From contig CATLJY010000033.1 in assembly GCA_949987705.1 (NCBI GenBank), forward strand, positions 1 through 64,000: 64,000 nucleotides of DNA, read 5' to 3'. Origin of the DNA: Thereva unica (lineage: Eukaryota > Arthropoda > Insecta > Diptera > Therevidae). This document shows, piece after piece, positions 16,615 through 26,404 of the stretch (its first letter is position 1; every line of letters starts with the position of its first letter). The position numbers were made by a program, and so were the translations under genes. Below the pieces are notes generated by a model. That model was not told where the DNA came from. It ran no database searches and saw only the letters and a list, made by a program, of their open reading frames with translations.

Positions 16615-17625
16615 ACATTCTTCATATACATCCAAAACAACTTAAATTCACTTTATTCGTCGAAATTAAGTTACATTCTTCAAATACATCGAAAATAACT
16701 TAAATTCACTTTATTCGTCGAAATAAAGTTATATTCATCAAATACATCCAAAATAACTTAAATTCACTTTATTCGTCGAAATTAAGTTACATTCTTCAAA
16801 TACATCCAAAATAACTTAAATTCACTTTATTAGTCGAAATTAAGTTATATTCATCAAATACATCGAAAATAACTTAAATTCACTTTATTCGTCGAAATTA
16901 AGTTATATTCATCAAATACATCCAAAATAACTTAAATTCACTTTATTCGTCGAAATTAAGTTACATTCTTCAAATACATCCAAAATAACTTAAATTCACT
17001 TTATTCGTCGAAATTAAGTTATATTCATCAAATACATCCAAAATAACTTAAATTCACTTTATTCGTCGAAATTAAGTAACATTATTCAAATACATCCAAA
17101 ATAACTTAAATTCACTTTATTCGTCGAAATTAAGTTACATTCTTCAAATACATCCAAAATAACTTAAATTCACTTTATTCGTCGAAATTAAGTTATATTC
17201 ATCAAATACATCCAAAATAACTTAAATTCACTTTATTCGTCGAAATTAAGTTATATTCATCAAATACATCCAAAATAACGTAAATTCTCTTTATTCGTCG
17301 AAATTAAGTTACATTCTTCAAATACATCGAAAATAACTTAAATTCACTTTATTCGTCGAAATTAGGTTATATTCATCAAATACATCGAAAATAACTTAAA
17401 TTCACTTTATTCGTCGAAATTAAGTTACATTCTTAAAATACATCGAAAATAACTTAAATTCACTTTATTCGTCGAAATTAAGTTATATTCATCAAATACA
17501 TCCAAAATAACTTAAATTCACTTTATTCGTCGAAATTAAGTTACATTCTTCAAATACATCCAAATAACTTAAATTCACTTTATCGTCGAAATTAAGTTAT
17601 ATTCATCAAATACACCAAAATAACT
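16615..17625. repeat. Satellite block P, truncated copy 4
   Basis: Starts like the 9655 and 18590 copies (CATCCAAAACA at 16630, TATTAGTCG near 16831, ACGTAAATTCTCTT at 17279, ACACCAAAA at 17612) but the CGAGTAC and ATGTACATCC markers never follow. Two monomers with a TT deletion (ACTTTATCGTCG, about 17578 and 17692) lie at the break. This looks like an unequal-exchange junction. Confidence 0.7.
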
Positions 17626-18584
17626 TAAATTCACTTTATTCGTCGAAATTAAGTTACATTCTTCAAATACATCCAAAATAACTTAAATTCACTTTATCGT
17701 CGAAATTAAGTTATATTCATCAAATACATCGAAAATAACTTAAATTCACTTTATTCGTCGAAATTAAGTTATATTCATCAAATACATCCAAAATAACTTA
17801 AATTCACTTTATTCGTCGAAATTAAGTTACATTCTTCAAATACATCCAAAATAACTTAAATTCACTTTATTCGTCGAAATTAAGTTATATTCATCAAATA
17901 CATCCAAAATAACTTAAATTCACTTTATTCGTCGAAATTAAGTTATATTCATCAAATACATCCAAAATAACTTAAATTCACTTTATTCGTCGAAATTAAG
18001 TTACATTCTTCAAATACATCCAAAATAACTTAAATTCACTTTATTCGTCGAAATTAAGTTACATTCTTCAAATACATCCAAAATAGCTTAAATTCACTTT
18101 ATTCGTCGAAATTAAGTTACATTCTTCAAATACATCCAAAATAACTTAAATTCACTTTATTCGTCGAAATTAAGTTACATTCTTCAAATACATCCAAAAT
18201 AACTTAAATTCACTTTATTCGTCGAAATTAAGTTACATTCTTCAAATACATCCAAAATAACTTAAATTCACTTTATTCGTCGAAATTAAGTTACATTCTT
18301 CAAATACATCCAAAATAACTTAAATTCACTTTATTCGTCGAAATTAAGTTATATTCATCAAATACATCCAAAATAACTTAAATTCACTTTATTCGTCGAA
18401 ATTAAGTTATATTCATCAAATACATCCAAAATAACTTAAATTCACTTTATTCGTCGAAATTAAGTTACATTCTTCAAATACATCGAAAATAACTTAAATT
18501 CACTTTATTCGTCGAAATTAAGTTATATTCATCAAATACATCCAAAATAACTTAAATTCACTTTATTCGTCGAAATTAAGTTAA

Positions 18585-20240
18585 ATTCTTCATATACATC
18601 CAAAACAACTTAAATTCACTTTATTCGTCGAAATTAAGTTACATTCTTCAAATACATCGAAAATAACTTAAATTCACTTTATTCGTCGAAATTAAGCTAT
18701 ATTCATCAAATACATCCAAAATAACTTAAATTCACTTTATTCGTCGAAATTAAGTTACATTCTTCAAATACATCCAAAATAACTTAAATTCACTTTATTA
18801 GTCGAAATTAAGTTATATTCATCAAATACATCGAAAATAACTTAAATTCACTTTATTCGTCGAAATTAAGTTATATTCATCAAATACATCCAAAATAACT
18901 TAAATTCACTTTATTCGTCGAAATTAAGTTACATTCTTCAAATACATCCAAAATAACTTAAATTCACTTTATTCGTCGAAATTAAGTTATATTCATCAAA
19001 TACATCCAAAATAACTTAAATTCACTTTATTCGTCGAAATTAAGTAACATTATTCAAATACATCCAAAATAACTTAAATTCACTTTATTCGTCGAAATTA
19101 AGTTACATTCTTCAAATACATCCAAAATAACTTAAATTCACTTTATTCGTCGAAATTAAGTTATATTCATCAAATACATCCAAAATAACTTAAATTCACT
19201 TTATTCGTCGAAATTAAGTTATATTCATCAAATACATCCAAAATAACGTAAATTCTCTTTATTCGTCGAAATTAAGTTACATTCTTCAAATACATCGAAA
19301 ATAACTTAAATTCACTTTATTCGTCGAAATTAGGTTATATTCATCAAATACATCGAAAATAACTTAAATTCACTTTATTCGTCGAAATTAAGTTACATTC
19401 TTAAAATACATCGAAAATAACTTAAATTCACTTTATTCGTCGAAATTAAGTTATATTCATCAAATACATCCAAAATAACTTAAATTCACTTTATTCGTCG
19501 AAATTAAGTTACATTCTTCAAATACATCCAAAATAACTTAAATTCACTTTATTCGTCGAAATTAAGTTATATTCATCAAATACACCAAAATAACTTAAAT
19601 TCACTTTATTCGTCGAAATTAAGTTATATTCATCAAATACATCCAAAATAACTTAAATTCACTTTATTCGTCGAAATTAAGTTACATTCTTCAAATACAT
19701 CGAAAATAACTTAAATTCACTTTATTCGTCGAAATTAAGTTATATTCATCAAATACATCCAAAATAACTTAAATTCACTTTATTCGTCGAAATTAAGTTA
19801 TATTCATCAAATACATCCAAAATAACTTAAATTCACTTTATTCGTCGAAATTAAGTTACATTCTTCAAATACATCCAAAATAACTTAAATTCACTTTATT
19901 CGTCGAAATTAAGTTATATTCATCAAATACATCGAAATAACTTAAATTCACTTTATTCGTCGAAATTAAGTTATATTCATCGAGTACATCCAAAATAACT
20001 TAAATTCACTTTATTCGTCGAAATTAAGTTATATTCATCAAATACATCCAAAATAACTTAAATTCACTTTATTCGTCGAAATTAAGTTATATTCATCAAA
20101 TACATCCAAAATAACTTAAATTCACTTTATTCGTCGAAATTAAGTTATATTCATCAAATATGTACATCCAAAATAACTTAAATTCACTTTATTCGTCGAA
20201 ATTAAGTTATATTCATCAAATATGTACATCCAAAATAACT
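18585..20240. repeat. Satellite block P, copy 5
   Basis: Markers at 18595, 18797, 19249, 19583, 19931, 19980, 20158 and 20222 repeat those of the 9655-11300 copy in the same order about 8.93 kb away (154 monomers). The array ends about 400 bases after the last marker. Confidence 0.8.
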
Positions 20241-20645
20241 TAAATTCACTTTATTCGTCGAAATTAAGTTATATTCATCAAATACATCCAAAATAACTTA
20301 AATTCACTTTATTCGTCGAAATTAAGTTACATTCATCAAATACATCCAAAATAACTTAAATTCACTTTATTCGTCGAAATTAAGTTATATTCATCAAATA
20401 CATCCAAAATAACTTAAATTCACTTTATTCGTCGAAATTAAGTTATATTCATCAAATACATCCAAAATAACTTAAGTTCACTTTATTCGTCGAAATTAAG
20501 TTACATTCTTCAAATACATCCAAAATAACTTAAATTCACTTTATTCGTCGAAATTAAGTTACATTCATCAAATACATCCAAAATAACTTAAATTCACTTT
20601 ATTCGTCGAAATTAAGTTATATTCATCAAATACATCCAAAATAAC

Positions 20646-20662
20646 TTATAGCGTCATCGATT
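20646..20662 (+). repeat. Harbinger left terminal inverted repeat
   Basis: TTATAGCGTCATCGATT pairs with 23346-23362 without mismatch. The satellite array ends immediately before it. Confidence 0.85.
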
Positions 20663-20880
20663 TGTTGCCCTTTTTGCTCGTAAAGTGCTTTAAGAGCAGA
20701 TTTCATCATCGATTTACCACTTCCTCTCAGGTTTGTGTCATCGGTTTGTCCCTCGCTCTGAGAGCAAACCAAGATTCTGTCATCGATTTGCTCAAAAGTG
20801 ATTTACCAAAGAACAGAAAGAGCAAGTTTTCAGATCTGTATCTTATCGACAGATTTTACTTGCTTTAAAATTCGAGGTGG

Positions 20881-20887
20881 TATAAAT
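20881..20887 (+). promoter_or_regulatory. TATA-like box of Harbinger transposase
   Basis: TATAAAT lies 25 bases before the first ATG (20906). With a usual TATA-to-start distance of 25-35 bases, transcription would begin at or just after that ATG, so translation may use the in-frame ATG at 20918. Prediction from spacing only. Confidence 0.35.
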
Positions 20888-20905
20888 ATTGTGAGTTGCG
20901 AAAAA

Positions 20906-22262
20906 ATGAATAATGAAATGAAAAAATTATTAATGGTTGCGGAGTTTTTGGAGAGTTCGTCAGATGACGACGAAGAATATGTGGAATTATTAAAAATTCC
21001 ACATAAATTAAAAAAAATTGAGAATTTTGCCGACATTTTACTGTCATATTCAGATGAAAATGTGAGTTTTCTGGAACATATTTATTTGAAATGTATACTT
21101 GGTTTTTATACTATTTTTTAATTTCTAATAGTTTAAAAAGGAAGTAAGAATTTCAAAGGAAACATTTGAAATATTAAAAATAGAATACAATGCTTGGGAG
21201 CAAGAATCTCAACCATCAGGAAAAGCTCCTATTGATCTCACACGAATCCTGTTTTTGTTTCGTTTGTAAGAACACAAAATAATATTTTAAGAGAATACTA
21301 TAACCATTTCCTTTTACAGGTTTGCTGCTAGTAAAGAAACCATAAGGAAAGTGGCAACAAGATTTAATATGGCTGAATCTACAGCGAATAAATACATTCA
21401 TAAAGTTATGAATTTCCTTAATGATATTTCTCCAAAATATATAAAATTTCCTCTAACAGAGGAAGAAAAAAACAATGTCTCTGGAGAGTTTGAAAAGGTT
21501 TGTGTAGATACATTTTGTTTCAATAAATGGTTTAAATATATATTTAAATATTTGTAGATAGCTGGTATACCTAATGTTCTGGGGTGCATTGATGGGACGT
21601 ACATACCATGCAGAACCCCGGTCCATAAACTCCGTAGCACATATGTAAACCGCCACGACATGGTTTCAACTACCATGCAAGGCATTTGTGATGCGGACCG
21701 TAAGTTTTTGGATGTGTTTTGCGGACCACCGAGCAAAATTCACGATTCGAGGATATTTAAGCTGTCCTTCATTTCAGCAAAGTTGCCGGCCATTTGTGGC
21801 CAAAAAGTACCATTTACTTGGAGACGCAGCCTACCTCTGCATGAGTATCTCCTAACTCCTTACCGCAGTACTGCAGACGAAGGTTGTGACCTTTTCAATA
21901 AATGTTTTTCGAAAACACGCGTAAAAATAGAAAATGCGTTTGGATTGCTGAAGCAAAGATTCCGCCAACTGATGATGCTAGAATTTAAAGATGTATCATC
22001 TATTTCTAAATTCATTCTCGCTTGTTGCGTTTTACACAATATTTGTTTAATACAAAATGACGATTTTGAGGTTGAAGAAATGAATGAAAACAGTAAACCC
22101 GCAGAAGCACCATACCATTCAAGCGGTTTAACTCATGATAGAGAAAAGGGTCAAGTTAAAAGAAATCAAATAAGGGATATACTTCGAGAGAAAATTAAGG
22201 CACAAATTAAAAAAATAGATGTTAAAAGCTTAAATAAATGTAATGAGTTTAAACGAAACTAA
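20906..22262 (+). CDS. Harbinger DDE transposase, four exons
   Basis: Predicted to cut and join the element ends in the nucleus together with the Myb-like partner. Exons 20906-21061, 21132-21262, about 21320-21496 and 21558-22262 are joined by GT-AG introns that keep one frame. The protein starts acidic, then has a helix-turn-helix region (ETIRKVATRF) and the DDE_Tnp_4-type core: first Asp in GCIDGTYI, then PPSKIHDSRIF, LLTPYR, and the Glu in TRVKIENAFG. The GDxxY motif expected about 37 residues before that Glu, which carries the second catalytic Asp, is present in the DNA at 21820-21834 but one base out of frame; the real frame reads PFTWRRSLPLHEY there. Two compensating indels therefore probably made an inactive enzyme of nearly full length. 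Family sure, exon ends good, activity unlikely. Confidence 0.8.
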
Positions 22263-22436
22263 AATCTTTATTCTTCTTATTTTTGTAAAACTTAGTTCAT
22301 TTTCAATACTTATCTTAATTCAGTCTCCATAAAATTCAAAATCAATCACATAAAATTCAAAATCACATAATAATTCATACTAAAACTAATTAACTCGCTC
22401 AATTCTAAAAACTAATGAAAATTAGATTGAGTATAA

Positions 22437-23072
22437 TCATACATTATTATTATTTAGAAAAATTCGTTCAATCAATTGCATCTTCTCCTTGTGTCTGCGC
22501 TCTTTTGCCTCCTCCTTGTCCTTGTGCATCAACCGTAGTTGAGTTATCAATTCATTTTCCTTTTTTCGATTCCTTTTAATTTTAAAACATTGCGAACTTT
22601 TTTCATTTGCAACGCCAACACCTCTCATCACTTCTGGCTCAATGCTGTCATCGATTGCAGCAATCTTGTTTAATTCTTCCTCGAAAGGAACTTCAACTCG
22701 CGAAGCTCCAGATTTCCTGTTGTCTGTTACCGCATTCTTTTTCCTTTTCATAACGGTTTTATATCTTGTTTCACACTGTATGGATGAAACAGATCCTCCG
22801 CATATGTTCTCAATATCGCGAGCTATCTGCGACCACATCATTTTTTTATTTTTAAATTCCATGAAGGGACCTACTTTAGCAATGTAATTGTAATACTTAT
22901 CCAAAAGTATTTTAGTTTCCACTTCACCCCACACTACAATTTGAAATAATGATATGAAAAAAAGACAATTAAAATAGTAACAACAAAAGAACATTTTCAA
23001 ATTACCGAACTTCATCACAGCTTCTGAAAGTATATCCGCTTCGCTGGAAGAATTTTCATTAATTCTATCCAT
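22437..23072 (-). CDS. Harbinger Myb/SANT-like DNA-binding protein, two exons
   Basis: Second gene of the Harbinger element; the family protein binds the element ends and brings the transposase into the nucleus. Exon 1 is 23006-23072 and exon 2 is 22437-22933, with a 72-bp intron (donor GTAATTT, acceptor TTGTAG). The spliced frame is 187 codons plus stop. After an acidic start, a trihelix-like domain contains WGEVETKILLDKY, MMWSQIARDI and QCETRYKTVMKRKK. The C-terminal half is charged, probably coiled coil (MHKDKEEAKERRHKEKMQ). No stop or frameshift is visible, unlike its transposase partner. It converges tail to tail with the transposase gene, leaving 174 bases for both 3' ends. Confidence 0.75.
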   Translation of the reverse strand: MDRINENSSSEADILSEAVMKFGNLKMFFCCYYFNCLFFISLFQIVVWGEVETKILLDKYYNYIAKVGPFMEFKNKKMMWSQIARDIENICGGSVSSIQCETRYKTVMKRKKNAVTDNRKSGASRVEVPFEEELNKIAAIDDSIEPEVMRGVGVANEKSSQCFKIKRNRKKENELITQLRLMHKDKEEAKERRHKEKMQLIERIFLNNNNV

Positions 23073-23345
23073 TATTAAATATAAAATTGAAGTAGTCTCT
23101 TCAACAGTGATAGGCGCAATAAAACCAAATAATGATATTTAATGTAAAAAAAATAACAAACTAAATATATCTGGAGCCCTAAAAGAAGTACAAATGTCAA
23201 TTCTTGACAATAAATCTTGACAAGAGAAAAACTCAATTCCAAATGAATCTGAGAGCAAGCGAAATCGAATCGGAGCAAATTCATGTTAGAGCGAATTTGC
23301 TCTGGAGCGAATTACCCGTGCTCAGCTCCAGAGGAAATGTGCTCG

Positions 23346-23362
23346 AATCGATGACGCTATAA
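23346..23362 (-). repeat. Harbinger right terminal inverted repeat
   Basis: Exact reverse complement of 20646-20662. BEL coding sequence starts directly outside it. Confidence 0.85.
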
Positions 23363-25003
23363 ATCTTCAGTGGGCGTGACCACGAGAGCCAATACGGTTT
23401 TACGTTCCTCGGACAATTCCTGTTCAGTCTGGGAGACCATCTTGGGCCACGAATTTTTTGGGGAACACAGAAAACCAGGTCCTCGAAGCCATAAATCTTA
23501 GTCTCTAAGTTCGTTAGGAAATAACCCTCTGCTTAGTAAATCAGCTGGATTTAACTCCGATGATATATGTCGCCATTCAAAATCTTGAGTCAAATTCTGA
23601 ATTTTAGAGACTCTGTTACTAACGAAGACAGCTCCGGTTAACATATCCTAGCTGGGGAGGCCGCTAACCACGCGAGAACAATTGTAGAATCAGACCAGCA
23701 ATAAACAATAGTTTTTAAAGGTGCCACACGAGACTTGGCTGTTAATAGGTTGCAGCTTATGTTTCCATCTGTAATACAGCGCGCATAGATGCAAGCACCA
23801 TAAGCCGATTGGCTTGCATCTGCAAAACCATGAATTTCCATATAATTAGATGATGCCCAAACATAACGAGGAATGCTAATTTGGTCCACTAGAGATAATT
23901 GCTCGTAGAATGATAGCCAGCTTGAATGCAGCTCTTGGGGCAAAGATTCATCCCAATTCAATTTGAGACTCCATAGCTGCTGAAGAAAAATTTTTGCCTT
24001 TACTATGATTGGATTTAGCAAACCCAGAGGATCAAATAAACGACTAATGATAGATAGTACAGTAAGCTTCGTCACCTTAGTTGTAGACTCCACTCGATCC
24101 AATCGCCGAGAAAAGAAGCGGAAGGCATCTGATTGCGGCTGCCAAAACATTCCTAAGGTTTTCACGAAGTCGTCGCCAGATATGTGAAGATATTTTTCCA
24201 AGTTAGACGATTCGAAAGATGACAGAAGATCTGGACAATTGGAGCACCATTTGGACAATTCGAAACCTCCAGATCTTAACAACTCGTTTATCTCGCAGCA
24301 GAGTGTTCTCGCTTCGTCCATGGAGCTGGCTCCGGTTAACATATCGTCGACATAAAAATCCCTTTGTAGAACCTTACATAGACACCAAAGGAAACTTTGA
24401 TGTGCCCTCCAAAGCTAGTTGCCGAAGACAGCCTGTCGCAAGAAAAGATGCTGGAGCAGTGCCGTAAGTTACAGTGAGTAACCGATATAATTTTAACTCT
24501 TCATTTATATTATTTCTCCATAAAACGCATTGCCAGTTTGTATCAGGGTGCTGCATCTGAACTTGGCGATACATTTTTGAAATGTCCGCCGTGATGGCAT
24601 ATCTGTAAGATCGAAATCGAAGCAGGATACTAAATAAGTCATCTTGGATGACTGGACCAACCATTAGTGTTTCATTCAATGAAACACCGGAACACGTTTT
24701 GCACGACGCGTCGAAGACGACTCGGAGTTTAGTGCTGCTACTGTCAGGTTTCAAAACGCAGTGATGTGGCAAGACATAGTATTTATCTAAAGATGATGGA
24801 GAAGATATTAATTCCATGTGACCAAGTGTGCTATATTCCGCCATAAATTCTGAATATTGCTTACGAATCTCCGGACTCCTAGATAATCTTTGTTCCACGT
24901 TGAGAAATCTTTTCCTTGCAGTGTCCATTGAGTTTCCTACGATAGATGGAGGTTTACGAAATGGTAAACGAACCTGAAATCTCCCCGATGCATCGCGTTT
25001 CAA
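23363..25003 (-). pseudogene. BEL-D reverse transcriptase and RNase H, broken
   Basis: Would copy element RNA into DNA. Reading from 25003 downward: RT start with LPFRKPP and GHMELI, then YYVLPHHCVLK, RVVFDAS, the Asp-containing TADISKMYRQV motif, then FYVDDMLTG (active-site YVDD) near 24340. These lie in different frames, with a change near 24342-24374. The RNase H-like part has HGFADASQSAYGACIY and [12 protein letters not shown]; another shift near 23638 follows. The rest (NRVSKIQNL, NPADLLSRG) is readable down to the Harbinger junction at 23363, where it ends before the integrase. Confidence 0.85.
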
Positions 25004-25064
25004 ATTCTACAAAAAATGCTGTTCACAATCACCTTCCTCCTTCGTTAACGTCCTTTTTTGAGAT

Positions 25065-25990
25065 CTACATACATTCTTCGACTTCCCAAAATCTTTCAAC
25101 CATTTTATCCAAATCTGGTCCACCGTCATGTCCATTTGGTATTGCAACCATGCATCGTACAACCTTCGATTCTCCACCACCACCGACTATCCAACCAAGA
25201 AGAGTTTTTTGTAGCACCGGCAGGCCATCTCCAAGACGAATTTGTCCCACTGACAATAGTTCATAAAAAAGACCAGCGCCAATCAGTAAGTCGACTGACT
25301 GTGGAGTACTGAATGTAGGATCTGCTAAAACAATGTTTCCTGGTATTTTCAAATTTTCTCTATCTAAAATACGACAAGGCTGATCATTAGATATTTTTGG
25401 TATAACCAAAGCCTCAATGGTAGTGCTAAATTCATTTACACGAGATCTAATTACAAGGATAACCTTATGTCTGACTTTCACAGACAAGAGCCCAATAGCA
25501 TCAATATTGATATGAACCCTCGATTTTTTCAAACGAAGTTGCTGCACTACTCTCTCCGAAACGAAATGCGACGTTGAACCACCGTCTAGCAGTATCCTGT
25601 AGGGAATGAATGCTCCAACGTTGTTCTTCACGTCAACTATGGCTGTTGCTAAGATTACATCAGTTTTGCTAGTGGAGGCTTCCTTCTCACTTGCGTTGGA
25701 CCCTACTATGGATGTTGCGTTGGGTGCACCTGAGTCATTAGGAGAAGCCTCGGACTTATTATTTGAGAAACTTGATCCTTGACCCATCACAGTATCACAT
25801 ACTGAAGTTCTATGAAGCAGAATGTGGTGCTTGAAATTACAATACTTGCACCTACGTGATTTACAATTTGTAGTTTTATGACCCAATTTTAAGCAGTTAA
25901 TACATGAATTTAATCGTTTTATCTCATTATATCTTTCTAAAGGTGACAGATTCCGAAAATCTTCACAACCTGCAATATCATGATCTCGTT
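25065..25990 (-). pseudogene. BEL-D zinc knuckles and aspartic protease
   Basis: The gag C-terminus with cysteine-rich knuckles (CINCLKLGHKTTNC, CKYCNFKHH) runs into a DUF1758-type retropepsin. The protease catalytic region reads ILLDGGSTSHFVSE, so the usual D-[ST]-G is D-G-G. Downstream it ends in GWIVGGGGE and FWEVEECM. The frame is open upstream of the first methionine to about 25990, where a one-base shift separates it from the gag frame. Family known from BEL/Pao polyproteins. Confidence 0.8.
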
Positions 25991-25992
25991 TT

Positions 25993-26404
25993 TTACATAA
26001 TATGTATACAAGCTACATCAACGTGATTAACAGAAACGGTTGATCTTTGCACGAAGTGCTTTCTATTATGAAAGGTAGGTTTGAAAGTTTCCACCTTGCG
26101 TGGCCGCGTAGGTTCATTTTTTCCGAAATCAGCATTTTCCAACGCCTGGCATCGTTTGTCCAAGAAACGAGAAAACTCTTCCAATGAAGGCAAAACATTA
26201 AGAGGTGCTTCCTCTTCCCACTTCAACTTAGTTTCCGAATCGATTTTATTTGTAATCAAATTCAATAACAAACCATCTGTTATTTGCTCAATTGTGGCCA
26301 TGCCTTTCAAAGCTCTAAGGTGAGAATTAACTAAATCACTTAATGCGCGCAATTGCACTACCGAGTTTTTTTCGACGGGCGTAATCTCAAATAAGTTCCT
26401 TATA
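25993..26404 (-). pseudogene. BEL-D gag fragment (DUF1759-type), cut by Tc1
   Basis: Capsid-like gag part with LRALSDLVNSHLRALKGM and FSRFLDKRCQALE. The frame stays open upstream to the Tc1 insertion (VEKNSVVQLR), so the N-terminus was lost there. It ends by frameshift just before the zinc knuckles, at about 25993. Confidence 0.75.

Larger units (their letters stand above)
1..20647. repeat. 58-bp AT-rich satellite array, about 355 monomers
   Basis: Head-to-tail tandem array whose unit starts AAGTTA and returns every 58 bases. The monomer core (AAATTCACTTTATTCGTCG) is almost invariant; variation sits mainly at three sites. Two linked forms dominate: one reading TTACATTCTTC, the other TTATATTCATC, with CATCC or CATCG a few bases later. 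Rare 4-bp insertions (AAATATGTACATCC) and 2-bp deletions (ATACACCAAA) occur. There are no open frames of note. Each monomer holds an imperfect 11-bp inverted repeat (AACTTAAATTC and GAAATTAAGTT) around a 12-base loop. The array begins before the window and stops at the Harbinger left end. It looks like pericentromeric or other heterochromatic satellite; location and function are inferred only. Confidence 0.98.
20646..23362. mobile_element. PIF/Harbinger DNA transposon, two-gene, about 2.7 kb
   Basis: The ends match over 17 bases as inverted repeats (TTATAGCGTCATCGATT at 20646-20662; its reverse complement at 23346-23362). Inside are the two genes typical of this superfamily: a DDE transposase (plus strand) and a Myb/SANT-like protein (minus strand), converging at 22262-22437. 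Subterminal GAGCAAA/GAGCGAA and CATCGATTT motifs recur near both ends and may be transposase-binding sites. The usual 3-bp TWA duplication cannot be verified: the left flank is satellite (TTA) and the right flank is BEL DNA (TAA), which do not match in the same orientation. Superfamily assignment is firm; mobility now is doubtful because of the transposase lesion. Confidence 0.9.
23363..26404 (-). mobile_element. BEL/Pao element D, internal fragment
   Basis: Minus-strand gag-to-RNase H stretch of a BEL/Pao LTR retrotransposon without LTRs. Its 3' part stops at the Harbinger end (23363), and its 5' part is cut in gag by the Tc1 element (26405). Integrase, LTRs and primer site are missing, and no continuation was found beyond the Tc1, pogo or foldback units. 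Several frame changes show it is dead. Confidence 0.85.

Noticed and set aside
1..20647. Regular repeats resembling a CRISPR array
   Set aside because: The units are contiguous 58-bp monomers without unique spacers, in a eukaryotic context with introns and transposons. It is a satellite.
20662..20868. 68-codon plus-strand frame at the Harbinger left end
   Set aside because: It lies over the inverted repeat and subterminal motifs and has no domain; it is a chance frame in the 5' region.
22642..22887. 81-codon plus-strand frame
   Set aside because: Antisense shadow of the Myb/SANT-like gene.
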